From the NCBI GenBank assembly GCA_017540175.1, contig JAFYBN010000068.1, positions 47,440 through 111,439 on the forward strand: 64,000 nucleotides of DNA, given 5' to 3'. A program made the translations under genes and the position numbers. Under the pieces are notes generated by a model, which was not told the DNA's origin, made no database searches, and saw only the letters and a program-made list of their open reading frames with translations. Below, one piece after another: positions 32,087-41,005 of the stretch (its first letter is position 1; every line of letters begins with the position of its first letter). This DNA is from Clostridia bacterium (lineage in GTDB: Bacteria > Bacillota > Clostridia > Oscillospirales > CAG-272).

Positions 32087-32635
32087 GTGCAGAAAGAATC
32101 AAAAAAGAGAATCAAGAGAGTCTTTTGGGCTCTGTTCAAGTCCGTTCTGCTCAGTTTCGCAGTGACGATTGCATCGAGCCCGATCCTCACTGCCATTTTC
32201 TATCACGACCAGTATGGAGAACGTGATTTTTCTCCGATTTTTATTACCATGGTTTTCATCTTTCAGCTTTGCTTTTGGATCTGTTATACGCGAAAATCAT
32301 CGGACGACCTCACGCATGAGATGCGCGGCAGAAATTCATGGAAGGAAATCCTGATGAATACGATTCATGGGGATGGCGGGATCCTCACAGCGATCCTGTT
32401 CGTTCTTGCCGTGATATTCGAGGTTTCGACCCTTCTTTACGAACGGTTTGCGAAGTTTCCGGGACAGAATCCGATTGCCACCGCTCTGTCGCCAATCTTT
32501 TCGATCTCCGCGTGTACGGGAATCAAGCACATCATCATCGTGAGAACTTGGCTTGCCTATCTCGTGCAGACCGTACTCATGATCGGTCAGATCGTGCTCC
32601 AGCAGCATCATGATGTGCGCAAGTGGAACCGTTGA
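32087..32635 (+). CDS. Membrane protein of unknown function
   Basis: The 182-residue protein starts at a GTG (32087) with GGAGG 6 nt upstream. A basic N-terminus (QKESKKRIKR) precedes hydrophobic segments at about 18-38, 52-68, 95-115, 128-148 and 155-172. The composition is richer in Ile/Phe and poorer in GC than neighbouring genes, which may point to acquisition. No family recognised. A strong terminator at 32707 ends the unit. The 100-nt gap before it holds an inverted repeat, TTTCAATACG with CGTATTGAAA. Confidence 0.65.
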   Translation: MQKESKKRIKRVFWALFKSVLLSFAVTIASSPILTAIFYHDQYGERDFSPIFITMVFIFQLCFWICYTRKSSDDLTHEMRGRNSWKEILMNTIHGDGGILTAILFVLAVIFEVSTLLYERFAKFPGQNPIATALSPIFSISACTGIKHIIIVRTWLAYLVQTVLMIGQIVLQQHHDVRKWNR

Positions 32636-32706
32636 TCCTGCATGACGGAAAAAGCGATCTCAAAACCGGCCCGGTGATCGGCGCAACGCCGCAAAACCGC
32701 GCTTCC

Positions 32707-32729
32707 CCGCCCTCTCCGGGCGGTTTTTT
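32707..32729 (+). terminator. Terminator of the sigma-factor/membrane-protein unit
   Basis: CCGCCC-TCTCC-GGGCGG (32707-32723) followed by TTTTTT. Confidence 0.85.
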
Positions 32730-32828
32730 CGTTGAGGCGCCCCCCGCGCCGCCGCAGCGTTTCCGACCGCCGTGAAAATCCGCGCCCCCCGCGTCCTTGA
32801 ACAATTTGTAAAATATCGCAGGGCGTGC

Positions 32829-32880
32829 TTGACAGGCGCAGACTACTGTGATAGTATTTTGATGGACTATCACAATAGTC
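32829..32880 (+). promoter_or_regulatory. Regulated promoter of the solute-binding lipoprotein array
   Basis: TTGACA (32829-32834) is followed after 17 nt by TAGTAT. A 15-bp inverted repeat with one mismatch, GACTACTGTGATAGT (32841-32855) and ACTATCACAATAGTC (32866-32880), covers the -10 and start region. This is a classic repressor operator of the GntR (YtrA) or BlaI kind; no such regulator is encoded in the window. The leader to the first ATG is about 200 nt. Confidence 0.75.
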
Positions 32881-33079
32881 TCCCCGTGTCATGCGCGGAC
32901 GTCCGCGAAGAGATCGCTCCTTCCGCGGCGGAATACGACGGGGAGAAATGCGCGGAAAAAAGCGCAGAAGCCCGCACAACAGGAGCGGCAGGCTCCGGGG
33001 CACTGGATGAATGAGGTTTGCGCGGCACTGCCGCAAAACGCGGCGATCCATATAGAGGATGGAGGACGGAGGGCTCAAC

Positions 33080-35230
33080 ATGAAAACGAAACGATTTTTG
33101 ACGCTGCTTCTCGCGGGGGCCCTGATCTTTCCGGCGGCCTGTGAAAAAAAACCGCCCGCCGAGTCCCTCTCGCCCGAGCCGGGTCTTGTCTCCTTTGCCG
33201 AGCCGGTTTTGACGGACGGCGCGGAAGGGGAGGAGATCGCCGGGGTAGAAGAGGTCGGCATCCCGCCGCAGTTTGTCACGCCGCACGACGCCGATTTCCG
33301 TCAGGACTTGATTTACCTCGCGTCCGGGGACAGGGTCGAGGCGTATCAAAGCGGCGTCCGCGCGGATTTCGCCGCCGTGGACGCTGAAAAGCTCTGCGTG
33401 AGCGGGGAGGCGGTGTGCGTCTGGGGCGGCGGGGTCTACCGGGAGCTTTCCCCGGACGGGGCACAGCTCCTCTCGTATCCGATGGAAGAGACGGTCGACT
33501 GCATGTGCGTGACGGAGCATTACGCCGTCTTCGCCGTTCCTGAGAAGAGCGGACACCGCCTTGTCCGGCTGGAACGCAGATCCGGAAAGCTCGACGAGGT
33601 GCCGCCTGCTTATCAGCCCTACGGAAACCGCTTCGTCGTAAAGTCCCTCGCGGGGCGGGAGAAGGGGGACGAATTCGCCGTGCTTGCGTGGTCGGACGCC
33701 GAGCATATGAAAGCGCGGTTCGGCAGCTTTGCCGCCGCGGCCGACGCGAAATCGGGGAAATTCAGGCTCCGGTATGACTTCGCGGACGATCTCGCCTCCT
33801 GCGCCGCGCTGAACGCCGCGGATGTGACCGACGAAGCGCTTTATCTGCTCTCTGCGGGCGCGGTCCCCGTCGGCGAAACATGGTATCACACTCTTTTCCG
33901 TTACGACGGCAAAACGAAGGACGAGGTCGCCTATCTTGCCGGAACGGAGGATCCCGCGTATCCCGGAAAAGGCTTTCTGACGGGCTTTGACCGGCTGACT
34001 CTGCGCGGACGGACGGTCTGCCTCTTCTCCGAGAGAGCCGGGGCTGTGCGGACGGAAAACCTCCCAGACCTCACGGATTCGCTCAAGATTCTCTGCGACG
34101 ATCTGCGCATCGACACGCGGATGAAAGCCCTCGTCATCCGGCTCGCGAAGGAGTATGACACCGGCGTCGTGATCGAAAGACTGAATTACGCGTCCTACGA
34201 CGAAAAGGTGCGCGTGAAGCTGCTCGCGGGGGACGACGATTTCGATCTCTACCTGATCAACGGGCAGAACGGGGCGTCCCTGCTCGGCGCGGTGCTCGAA
34301 AACCGGGCGTACGAGCCGCTCGACGGGTATCCCGATCTCGTTTCCCGTTTCGATGGGATGTATCCCTACGCCGAGACCTTCTGCCGGAACGAGAAAGCGG
34401 ACAACGGGCTCTTTGCCATGCCATTCGGGCTGGCGGCGGACATGGGCGTGATCGCCCTCAATCCCGAAGCCGGGGCATGGCTCGATCTTTCGCGGGCCGC
34501 GGCAGCGGGCAGCTCCCTCTCTTGGTCGTTCGACGATTTCTGCGCGCTCGCGGAGAACTATGCGAAAACATGGAAGGAGGGCGATCCGTTCCTCTGCTCC
34601 ACCTCCCTTTTGACCACCCTGATGTGCGAGATCACGCAGAGCCTCGCGGACGGGAAACTCACGAGGAGTGAGGCGGAGGAGATGGAAAAACGCCTCGCAC
34701 GCCTGATCCCGACCGGGGTGATCCGTGACGAAAACGCCGCGAACCCGACCGGAAAGCTCCTCCTCATCCCGTGGGGCATGATCCCGCCGTCCGCCGTTCT
34801 GCGCGGGATCGACGCATACGACCGCGTGCCCATGCCGTCCGTCGGAGGGACGTCCTACATCACGGGAGGGGGATGGGTGCTCATGAACCGCGCGTCGAAG
34901 AACAAGGACGCGGCGGCAAAGCTTCTTTACACGCTGACGGAGGAGGAGCTTCTGAGGGATGAAAACCTCTCGTGCGCGTCCTACGTTTATCCGGATTACG
35001 CGAAATACAAATCGACCATGAAAGAAGCGCCGTCGGAGCGTCTGCTCGAGCAGTACGAGACATACGGGACGCTGCTCGATCACTATGAACCTTATTCCTT
35101 CGATTTCTCGCGGCTGACGCGGCTTCTCCACATCGAAGGCCTGTGGACGGCGTGCTTCAAGGGGGAGAGGTCCCCGGAGGAGTTCGCCGCCGAAGTCTGG
35201 CGGGTCATGCAGGCGGAGCTGTTCGAGTGA
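33080..35230 (+). CDS. Solute-binding lipoprotein with N-terminal sensor-like domain, paralogue 1
   Basis: The 716-residue lipoprotein starts at 33080 (GGAGG upstream; lipobox PAAC). Residues about 30-340 form a strand-rich, propeller-like module. Residues 350-716 are a family 1 solute-binding domain, with the conserved KVRVKLLAGDDDFDLYLING motif shared by all four paralogues and a C-terminal Phe-Asp-Phe-Ser-rich part (YSFDFSRLTRLLH). In this class the C-terminal domain binds a sugar for import. The N-terminal module is unusual for a binding protein and may contact polysaccharide or the wall. It is first in the array and the most divergent of the four, lacking the common C-terminal EQDLDYTV motif. 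Confidence 0.8.
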   Translation: MKTKRFLTLLLAGALIFPAACEKKPPAESLSPEPGLVSFAEPVLTDGAEGEEIAGVEEVGIPPQFVTPHDADFRQDLIYLASGDRVEAYQSGVRADFAAVDAEKLCVSGEAVCVWGGGVYRELSPDGAQLLSYPMEETVDCMCVTEHYAVFAVPEKSGHRLVRLERRSGKLDEVPPAYQPYGNRFVVKSLAGREKGDEFAVLAWSDAEHMKARFGSFAAAADAKSGKFRLRYDFADDLASCAALNAADVTDEALYLLSAGAVPVGETWYHTLFRYDGKTKDEVAYLAGTEDPAYPGKGFLTGFDRLTLRGRTVCLFSERAGAVRTENLPDLTDSLKILCDDLRIDTRMKALVIRLAKEYDTGVVIERLNYASYDEKVRVKLLAGDDDFDLYLINGQNGASLLGAVLENRAYEPLDGYPDLVSRFDGMYPYAETFCRNEKADNGLFAMPFGLAADMGVIALNPEAGAWLDLSRAAAAGSSLSWSFDDFCALAENYAKTWKEGDPFLCSTSLLTTLMCEITQSLADGKLTRSEAEEMEKRLARLIPTGVIRDENAANPTGKLLLIPWGMIPPSAVLRGIDAYDRVPMPSVGGTSYITGGGWVLMNRASKNKDAAAKLLYTLTEEELLRDENLSCASYVYPDYAKYKSTMKEAPSERLLEQYETYGTLLDHYEPYSFDFSRLTRLLHIEGLWTACFKGERSPEEFAAEVWRVMQAELFE

Positions 35231-35338
35231 GAGGCGTTTCAAGGTTGGGACGAAAAAAGTGAAAAATCTCCGTTTTCCTCTGTAACGAACCGCCGTTTTC
35301 TGCGTTTTATAGGCAGAACGAAAAATTCGGAGGAAATC

Positions 35339-37639
35339 ATGAAACGAAGAACGACCGCGCTGCTTCTTCTGCTCGCCCTGCTCCTGCCCCTTGCCGGATG
35401 CGGGAAAACGGAAACCGCCGCGGAAAGCGGGTTGGCGGAGACACCCGGAGGCGACAAAGCGCAGACCGGGGACAAAGGAAAGCCGCAGACGGGAAAGAAT
35501 GGGACGTCACAGGCCGGAGGCGCGGAGCAGGACGATCTCCTCGCCCCGATCACAAGCGGGGACGAGCCGAAAGCCGGCCTTATTCCCGACGCGGCGATCC
35601 CGATGGGGGACGATCTTCGCTGGCTGGACCTTGCGGTCTGCGGCCATTCGCTCTTCTGGTGCGCGGGCGGCAATGTGTACCGGCTCGACGCGCCGGAGCG
35701 GAGCGGGGAGGCATGGGGAAAGGAAGGCGCGCTGTTCTTCGACGGTTTTTACGTCACGAAGCTCGCCTCGGACGGGGAGCGGCTCGCTCTCTGCTCGTCG
35801 GACGGGACCGTAAAGCTCGGCACGCCCTCCAGCATGGGCTTCTCAGATGCCTCCGATTTTTCCCTGCCGATCCCCGCGGGGTGCATGACGAGCGGACTGG
35901 TCCTCGCCGAAGACACGATCGTTTTTCTCTGGCGCGAGGGCGAAAACGGTCCGGACCGGCTGGGCTTTTTCCGCCTCTCAAACGGGGATTTCATCGAAGA
36001 CACGCCAATGGAAAACGGCAGCTGCCATCTCTCATACGGCGGCGGTTCGCTGATCTACGTCTGCTGGACGAGCACGACCGCCATATCGACCACGCTCCTC
36101 TACTCCTTTGACGTGAAATCCATGAAGCGCGGCGCGGTCTTTCCCGTCCCGTCCGAAGAACGCTACAACGCGATCGGCTTCAACACATCGGCGAACCGTC
36201 TCTGCGCTCTCGACTCGTCCGCCGGGGCGGGGGGCTCGTATATGCGCGTCTGGAATCCCGAAAACCCGGAGGACTCGGCAAGGGCGGAGCCGCACGATTC
36301 GATCCGCCTCCTCCCGACCAAGCTCCTGTTTCTGGACGGCGCGGCAGTCGTGCTGAAGCCCGCGGAAGGTGTGATCTCGGTATGCGGCGACTATCTCAGC
36401 GAGCGCGGCGTTGTGACCGTGCTTGTGCCGGAGACGAACGGGATCATACAGGAGACCCTCGGTCATATCGCGTATGTACTGAAACGCGACCACGGCGTAA
36501 AGCTCACCGTGAAGAAGATGAAGGAGGAGGCCATCAACACCAAGCTCCTTGCGCAGGACGACGACTTTGACCTCTATTTTGCCAACGGACGGCTGCTCAA
36601 CCTGAACTACCCCGTGTGGGAGCCGCTCGAGAACTACCCGCTCATCAAAGAACAGGTTGCCCTGCTCTTCGACGACATCGTGCGAATCTGCTCGGCAGAC
36701 GGCCACATCTTCGGCCTGCCATTCTCCATGCAGCTTTCGAACTGCTTCCTGCCGTGGAATCAGGCGGTTGCCTCCGCCTGCGGGGTGGAAAAGCCCGAGC
36801 CCGGGTGGACGCTCGAAGATTACACAGAGCTCGCGAAGAAGGTGCGCGAGAGGGGGTATTACGCTGGCTCGTCCGTCACCGCGGTCGGACTCGTGGAATA
36901 CATGTGGAGCTATTTTGATCCCTTCGGCACGGGGACCCTGAACGACGACGGCACGGTACTGAGAAAATACCTGCTTTGGGAAAAGGAGCTCTATGACGGC
37001 GGTCTGCTCTACAGCGGCAGCCCGAGCGAGGCGGAGGCGTCCGGCAAGGTGCTGTTTTCCGGGAGCACCCCCATGACCTCCCTGATTTACGGGAGCCCGT
37101 CGGCTTTTGTCACCCGCCCCACCTTTGACGGTGAAGAGCGATACAGCGACATCTCGAGCTTTCTTCTGATGAACCCCCGGTCGCTGCACAAGGAAGCGGC
37201 GTCCGCGGTGCTGGCGGAGATGATCGACCCGGCGAACCGCCTCTACACGAACCCGAAGCAAAGCGTGTACTATTACAGGGATTTCGAGCTCTACACCTTT
37301 GATTTCTCGCGGAACGCGGAGGAATACCTCGACGCGGCGTCAAGCCCGGAGGAACGCGCCGAGCGCGAAGCGAAGCTCGCGGCGGACGCCGAGGCGAACC
37401 GCGAACAGGCGATCCGGTCGGGCAGCTACGTCGATATCTGGAACATGGACGACCAAACGAAAGAGCGGTATGCGTTCTATCTGCACGTCATGGCGCACTA
37501 CCGGCTCGGGCGGACGTATCAGACGGACTGGCTCGATTTCGCGGCGGCCGAAGAAAAGAAATATCTGAACAACGAACAGGACCTCGACTACACGGTGAAG
37601 CGCATCATCGACCGCGCGAAGATGGTGCTCGAGGGCTGA
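35339..37639 (+). CDS. Solute-binding lipoprotein, paralogue 2
   Basis: The 766-residue lipoprotein has a lipobox LAGC, a long Lys/Gly/Thr-rich linker (residues 25-70), a propeller-like N-terminal half and a binding-protein C-terminal half with INTKLLAQDDDFDLYFANG. The C-terminus ends NNEQDLDYTVKRIIDRAKMV, a tail shared with paralogues 3 and 4 but not 1. GGAGG is 5 nt before the ATG. The 108-nt gap before it holds no terminator, so it is probably co-transcribed with paralogue 1. A role in sugar capture is inferred from family and from the permeases downstream. Confidence 0.8.
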   Translation: MKRRTTALLLLLALLLPLAGCGKTETAAESGLAETPGGDKAQTGDKGKPQTGKNGTSQAGGAEQDDLLAPITSGDEPKAGLIPDAAIPMGDDLRWLDLAVCGHSLFWCAGGNVYRLDAPERSGEAWGKEGALFFDGFYVTKLASDGERLALCSSDGTVKLGTPSSMGFSDASDFSLPIPAGCMTSGLVLAEDTIVFLWREGENGPDRLGFFRLSNGDFIEDTPMENGSCHLSYGGGSLIYVCWTSTTAISTTLLYSFDVKSMKRGAVFPVPSEERYNAIGFNTSANRLCALDSSAGAGGSYMRVWNPENPEDSARAEPHDSIRLLPTKLLFLDGAAVVLKPAEGVISVCGDYLSERGVVTVLVPETNGIIQETLGHIAYVLKRDHGVKLTVKKMKEEAINTKLLAQDDDFDLYFANGRLLNLNYPVWEPLENYPLIKEQVALLFDDIVRICSADGHIFGLPFSMQLSNCFLPWNQAVASACGVEKPEPGWTLEDYTELAKKVRERGYYAGSSVTAVGLVEYMWSYFDPFGTGTLNDDGTVLRKYLLWEKELYDGGLLYSGSPSEAEASGKVLFSGSTPMTSLIYGSPSAFVTRPTFDGEERYSDISSFLLMNPRSLHKEAASAVLAEMIDPANRLYTNPKQSVYYYRDFELYTFDFSRNAEEYLDAASSPEERAEREAKLAADAEANREQAIRSGSYVDIWNMDDQTKERYAFYLHVMAHYRLGRTYQTDWLDFAAAEEKKYLNNEQDLDYTVKRIIDRAKMVLEG

Positions 37640-37653
37640 GAAAGGAGAATGCT

Positions 37654-39675
37654 GTGAAACGAACGATCGCATGCCTCCTCATCCTCGCCCTGCTCCTCTC
37701 TCCCGCGGGGTGCGGGGAGACGGAAAACGAAGAAAACAAAACCGCGGACTCAGCACCGGCGGCACCCCGGCTTGCAGAGGGCGTCGCGGCGGAGGACGCG
37801 GAGGATTTCGCGCTCATTGACGGGGAGCTGTGGGTGATCGAGAACGGCAAGGTCCATACGGTCGGAGACGATCCGAAAACGCTTGCCGCCCCGTCGGACT
37901 TCACACCCGCGTTTCTGACGGCGGACGGCAAAAGCCCCGTTCTCTGCACGAAGAGCGGCACGGTGCTTTGGGACGGTGAAACGATCCTTTTGCCCATCCC
38001 GGAAAAAGAGCCCGAGGTCACCTCCTTTGCCGTCGCGGGAGATACCGCCGTCGCGGCGTACAGACATACCGAGGGCAGCGGGGATGAAGTTGACCGTCTG
38101 ATTTTCTATAACCGCGCGAGCGGCGACACGATCACCGCCGATCCCATTCAGCCGGGATTCGCAAGGATCGCGGCCTGCGATGAGGAGCGCGTGTGGGTTT
38201 TCAACACAAGCATGATCTCGGGCGTATTCGTCTATCGTTACAACGTGCGCACCATGCAGACGGATATCCCTTATTCGCGTCCCGACGTGTGGTCGGATTT
38301 CGGATGGGACGCCGCGGACGGGCTTCTGTACCTCGGCGAGGTGGCGTACAGACCCAGTGCCGGAGGGTGGGAACGCCGCATGACCGCGTATGATCCGGAA
38401 ACGCGGGAATCATATTCCGTCGCCGTACCGGACATTCTCGGGACCGACGCGGTCAAGTATCTGCTGTCCGACGGTTATCTCCTTGTGATGAACGAAAACG
38501 GAACGGTAACGGTTTCCTCAGCCGCTTTTGACGCGGAAGATGACGAAAGAGCCGTGACGCTGCTTGTCGTGAGCGGCACTCCGCTTGGCAAGCCGGTTTC
38601 CGAATCCGTCATGGAGCGTCTGAACCCGTATGCGGAAGCCGCCGATATTCGCCTGACAGTCAAGGAACTGACGGCGGAACAAATCAACGTGAAGCTGCTC
38701 GCGGGCGACGACGATTTCGATCTCTTTGCCGCCCCCTCCCTCACCTTTAACCCTTCGAAACCGTTCTGGGAGCCGCTCGAAAGCTATCCCGCCATCGCCG
38801 AACAGATGGACAAAATGCTTCCGGACGCGGTGAGGCTGTGTTCGTACGACGGGCATTTCTTCGGCGTTCCCACGAGCGGGTATTCGGGCGGGCTCTTCGA
38901 CTGCATACGCGAGGAAACGATGGAAAAGATCGGCATGACGGATGAGGAAGCGGAGCAAATCGGCATGCTCGACGGCACGTGGACGCTGGACGACTATTAC
39001 GATCTCGCCGTCCGTGCAAAAGCCGCGGGATGCAGCATTTCGCCGGGATTCGGCATCACCTTCGGCGAATACGCGGCGCGGTATTTCGACCCGGAGCGGG
39101 AGACCCTGACCGACACCGAAGGAACGGCGCTCAGAAAACTCCTGCTTCACATGAAGCGCATGCATGACGAGGAGCTTTTGACGGACAAGACGCAGACCCC
39201 GAACTGGGATTCGAGCCCCGACGTGCTTCTTCACAACTATCTCAGCTTCGACAATACCACGGCGGTAAGCTCCGGGAAAAAGCTCGCGTGGCAGCCCACC
39301 GTCAACGGAGAGCACGGATTCCTGATCTCCTTCGATTACACGGTGATGAACAAGGCTTCCCGGCATAAGGACGCCGCGGCAGAACTGCTCGCGGTCATGC
39401 TTGACCCGGACGCCGGTTATACCCAGCTCGCACAGGGAAAATGGGATCTGTGGCTTTACAAAAACGCGGAAAAGCAGATGAAGACCGACGCGGCGCGGTC
39501 CAACTGGGAGCGATATCTCGCCATGATGCCGTATTTCCGGACGCAGGCTCCCTATACGGCGGAATTCGTCGCGTTCGCGGAAGAAGAAAGCGCGAAATAT
39601 TTACATAACGAACAGGACCTCGACTACACGGTGGAGCGCATCATCGACCGCGCGAAGATGGTGCTGAACGGATAA
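37654..39675 (+). CDS. Solute-binding lipoprotein, paralogue 3
   Basis: The 673-residue lipoprotein starts at a GTG (37654; AAAGGAG upstream), 15 nt after paralogue 2. Signal MKRTIACLLI ends in lipobox PAGC. The N-terminal module begins EDFALIDGELWVIENGKVH, almost the same as in paralogue 4. The binding domain has INVKLLAGDDDFDLFAA and the aspartate-rich DGTWTLDDYYDLAVRAK. The end, HNEQDLDYTVERIIDRAK, is nearly identical at DNA level to paralogue 2, suggesting recent duplication or gene conversion. It is followed by the ECF sigma gene. Confidence 0.8.
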   Translation: MKRTIACLLILALLLSPAGCGETENEENKTADSAPAAPRLAEGVAAEDAEDFALIDGELWVIENGKVHTVGDDPKTLAAPSDFTPAFLTADGKSPVLCTKSGTVLWDGETILLPIPEKEPEVTSFAVAGDTAVAAYRHTEGSGDEVDRLIFYNRASGDTITADPIQPGFARIAACDEERVWVFNTSMISGVFVYRYNVRTMQTDIPYSRPDVWSDFGWDAADGLLYLGEVAYRPSAGGWERRMTAYDPETRESYSVAVPDILGTDAVKYLLSDGYLLVMNENGTVTVSSAAFDAEDDERAVTLLVVSGTPLGKPVSESVMERLNPYAEAADIRLTVKELTAEQINVKLLAGDDDFDLFAAPSLTFNPSKPFWEPLESYPAIAEQMDKMLPDAVRLCSYDGHFFGVPTSGYSGGLFDCIREETMEKIGMTDEEAEQIGMLDGTWTLDDYYDLAVRAKAAGCSISPGFGITFGEYAARYFDPERETLTDTEGTALRKLLLHMKRMHDEELLTDKTQTPNWDSSPDVLLHNYLSFDNTTAVSSGKKLAWQPTVNGEHGFLISFDYTVMNKASRHKDAAAELLAVMLDPDAGYTQLAQGKWDLWLYKNAEKQMKTDAARSNWERYLAMMPYFRTQAPYTAEFVAFAEEESAKYLHNEQDLDYTVERIIDRAKMVLNG

Positions 39676-39720
39676 CGCGCCGCGGCAGCCGCGGCATCCC
39701 ATATCCTTGTGAGGACGCTC

Positions 39721-40236
39721 ATGAACAAAGCGGAAAAAATCTGGAACGAATACGGCCGCCTGTTGCTCTCCGTTGCGCGGGGCTTTTTCGGCGACACCCC
39801 GGACGCGGAGGACGCCGCGGAGGACGCCGTGGAGCGCATCCTGCAAAACCTCGACCGCTTCGACGAGGTCCCCTCCCCGCGCGCCCGGTCGCTGTGCGCG
39901 ATCATCACGAAAAATATCTGCCTCGACATCCTGCGGCGGCGGAAAAAGCTCCCGGAGGAGCCCCTCGACGAAGAGGACTCGCCGCCCGATGCCGCCCTGT
40001 CCGTGCCGTCCGCGGAGCAGGCCTGGTTCTCCGCGAAGACCGTCGAAGCCGCGCGGCGCTGTATCGCAGAGCTGCCCGACGGGTACGCGGATATCCTGCG
40101 GCTGAGCGTTTCCATGGACATGAAGCCGCGGGAGATCGCAAAGGTCCTCGGCATATCGGACGGCGCCGCGCGCGTCCGTCTCTTCCGGGCAAGGGAAGCC
40201 CTCATTAAGCTCATGAAGGAGGAAGGATCGCTGTGA
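39721..40236 (+). CDS. ECF RNA polymerase sigma factor
   Basis: The 171-residue sigma factor has region 2 at about 5-70 (WNEYGRLLLSVARGFFGD, EDAAEDAVERILQNLDRF, then RSLCAIITKNICLDILRRRKK) and region 4 at about 115-165 (PDGYADILRLSVSMDMKPREIAKVLGISDGAARVRLFRAREALI). Start at ATG 39721, with GAGG 6 nt upstream, is preferred to the GTG at 39709. It overlaps the next gene (GTGA), an anti-sigma-like membrane protein, so the pair is the usual ECF/anti-sigma unit. Its position inside the lipoprotein array suggests that it senses an envelope or substrate signal and drives these genes; no -35/-10 motif for it could be defined. Confidence 0.92.
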   Translation: MNKAEKIWNEYGRLLLSVARGFFGDTPDAEDAAEDAVERILQNLDRFDEVPSPRARSLCAIITKNICLDILRRRKKLPEEPLDEEDSPPDAALSVPSAEQAWFSAKTVEAARRCIAELPDGYADILRLSVSMDMKPREIAKVLGISDGAARVRLFRAREALIKLMKEEGSL

Positions 40237-40916
40237 ACGACAACGTGAGAACAAATCAAATCGCCTCCACCCTGTTCGACGCCGTGCTGAAGCTCGCGCT
40301 CGAACCTGAAGAGGAAGAGGTCTCGCACGGCGGGGACGCGCCCGTCCCGCCCGCGCTTGAGCGCCGCATCCGACGGAGGCTCCGTCTGTGCGCCCTGCGC
40401 GACGCCGTGCGGAGACACGCGAAAACCGCCGCCGCCGTCCTCGTCTGCGTGCTCGGCGTCGCCGCCGCGTTCGTTCTTTCGCAGAGAGCCGCCGCGGACG
40501 TTCCTGTGTGGACGCTCACCTCGGAGACGGACGCGTACGGGCAGAACCTGATGATCTCGTTCGAGACGGACAGGACGCCCGCAAAGGAAGGAATCATCAC
40601 GCCCCTCTCCGCCGCGGCGTTTCTGGACGGGCGGGAAAGGACCGCATCCTACCGCACCGAGGCGGCATATCTCGAGGAATACGCACTCGGCGTGCGGTAC
40701 GAGCAGTGCCTGCTCACCGCGGGCGGTGTGACGGTCATCCCCGTCTCCGGGCGCACGGTGAAAAACATCGTAATCGGGGGGCGGTCGGCGGTTCTCGTAT
40801 TCGACCGGGAAAGCGCAGCCATTCTGTGGCAGGACGGGATCTGCTCCTATCTGCTGACGGGTCCCTTCACGGCGGACGACGCCATGAAAACGGCGCGGCT
40901 GATGACGGAAAAATGA
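40233..40916 (+). CDS. Membrane-anchored anti-sigma-like protein (DUF4367-type C-terminus)
   Basis: The 227-residue protein starts at a GTG overlapping the sigma stop. Residues 1-60 are a charged cytoplasmic part, a single membrane segment is at about 67-88 (AAAVLVCVLGVAAAFVL), and the extracellular part ends with a DUF4367-like stretch (NIVIGGRSAVLVFDRESAAILWQDG, LLTGPFTADDAMKTARLM). One-pass proteins following ECF factors usually hold the sigma factor at the membrane until a signal arrives. The cytoplasmic part lacks an obvious zinc-binding HxxxCxxC motif, so the mode of binding is not the classical ZAS type. Confidence 0.8.
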   Translation: MNDNVRTNQIASTLFDAVLKLALEPEEEEVSHGGDAPVPPALERRIRRRLRLCALRDAVRRHAKTAAAVLVCVLGVAAAFVLSQRAAADVPVWTLTSETDAYGQNLMISFETDRTPAKEGIITPLSAAAFLDGRERTASYRTEAAYLEEYALGVRYEQCLLTAGGVTVIPVSGRTVKNIVIGGRSAVLVFDRESAAILWQDGICSYLLTGPFTADDAMKTARLMTEK

Positions 40917-41005
40917 AAAACCGATCCTGCCGTCCCCGTGCTGTGCGTGCGTACGGGCGTGCGGACGGACGGCGGTGAAACGGATGACGACATACGGAGC
41001 AAACG

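Noticed and set aside
32772-33014. 80-codon plus-strand ORF across the operator
   Set aside because: It covers the promoter and operator, has no ribosome site and its sequence is not protein-like.
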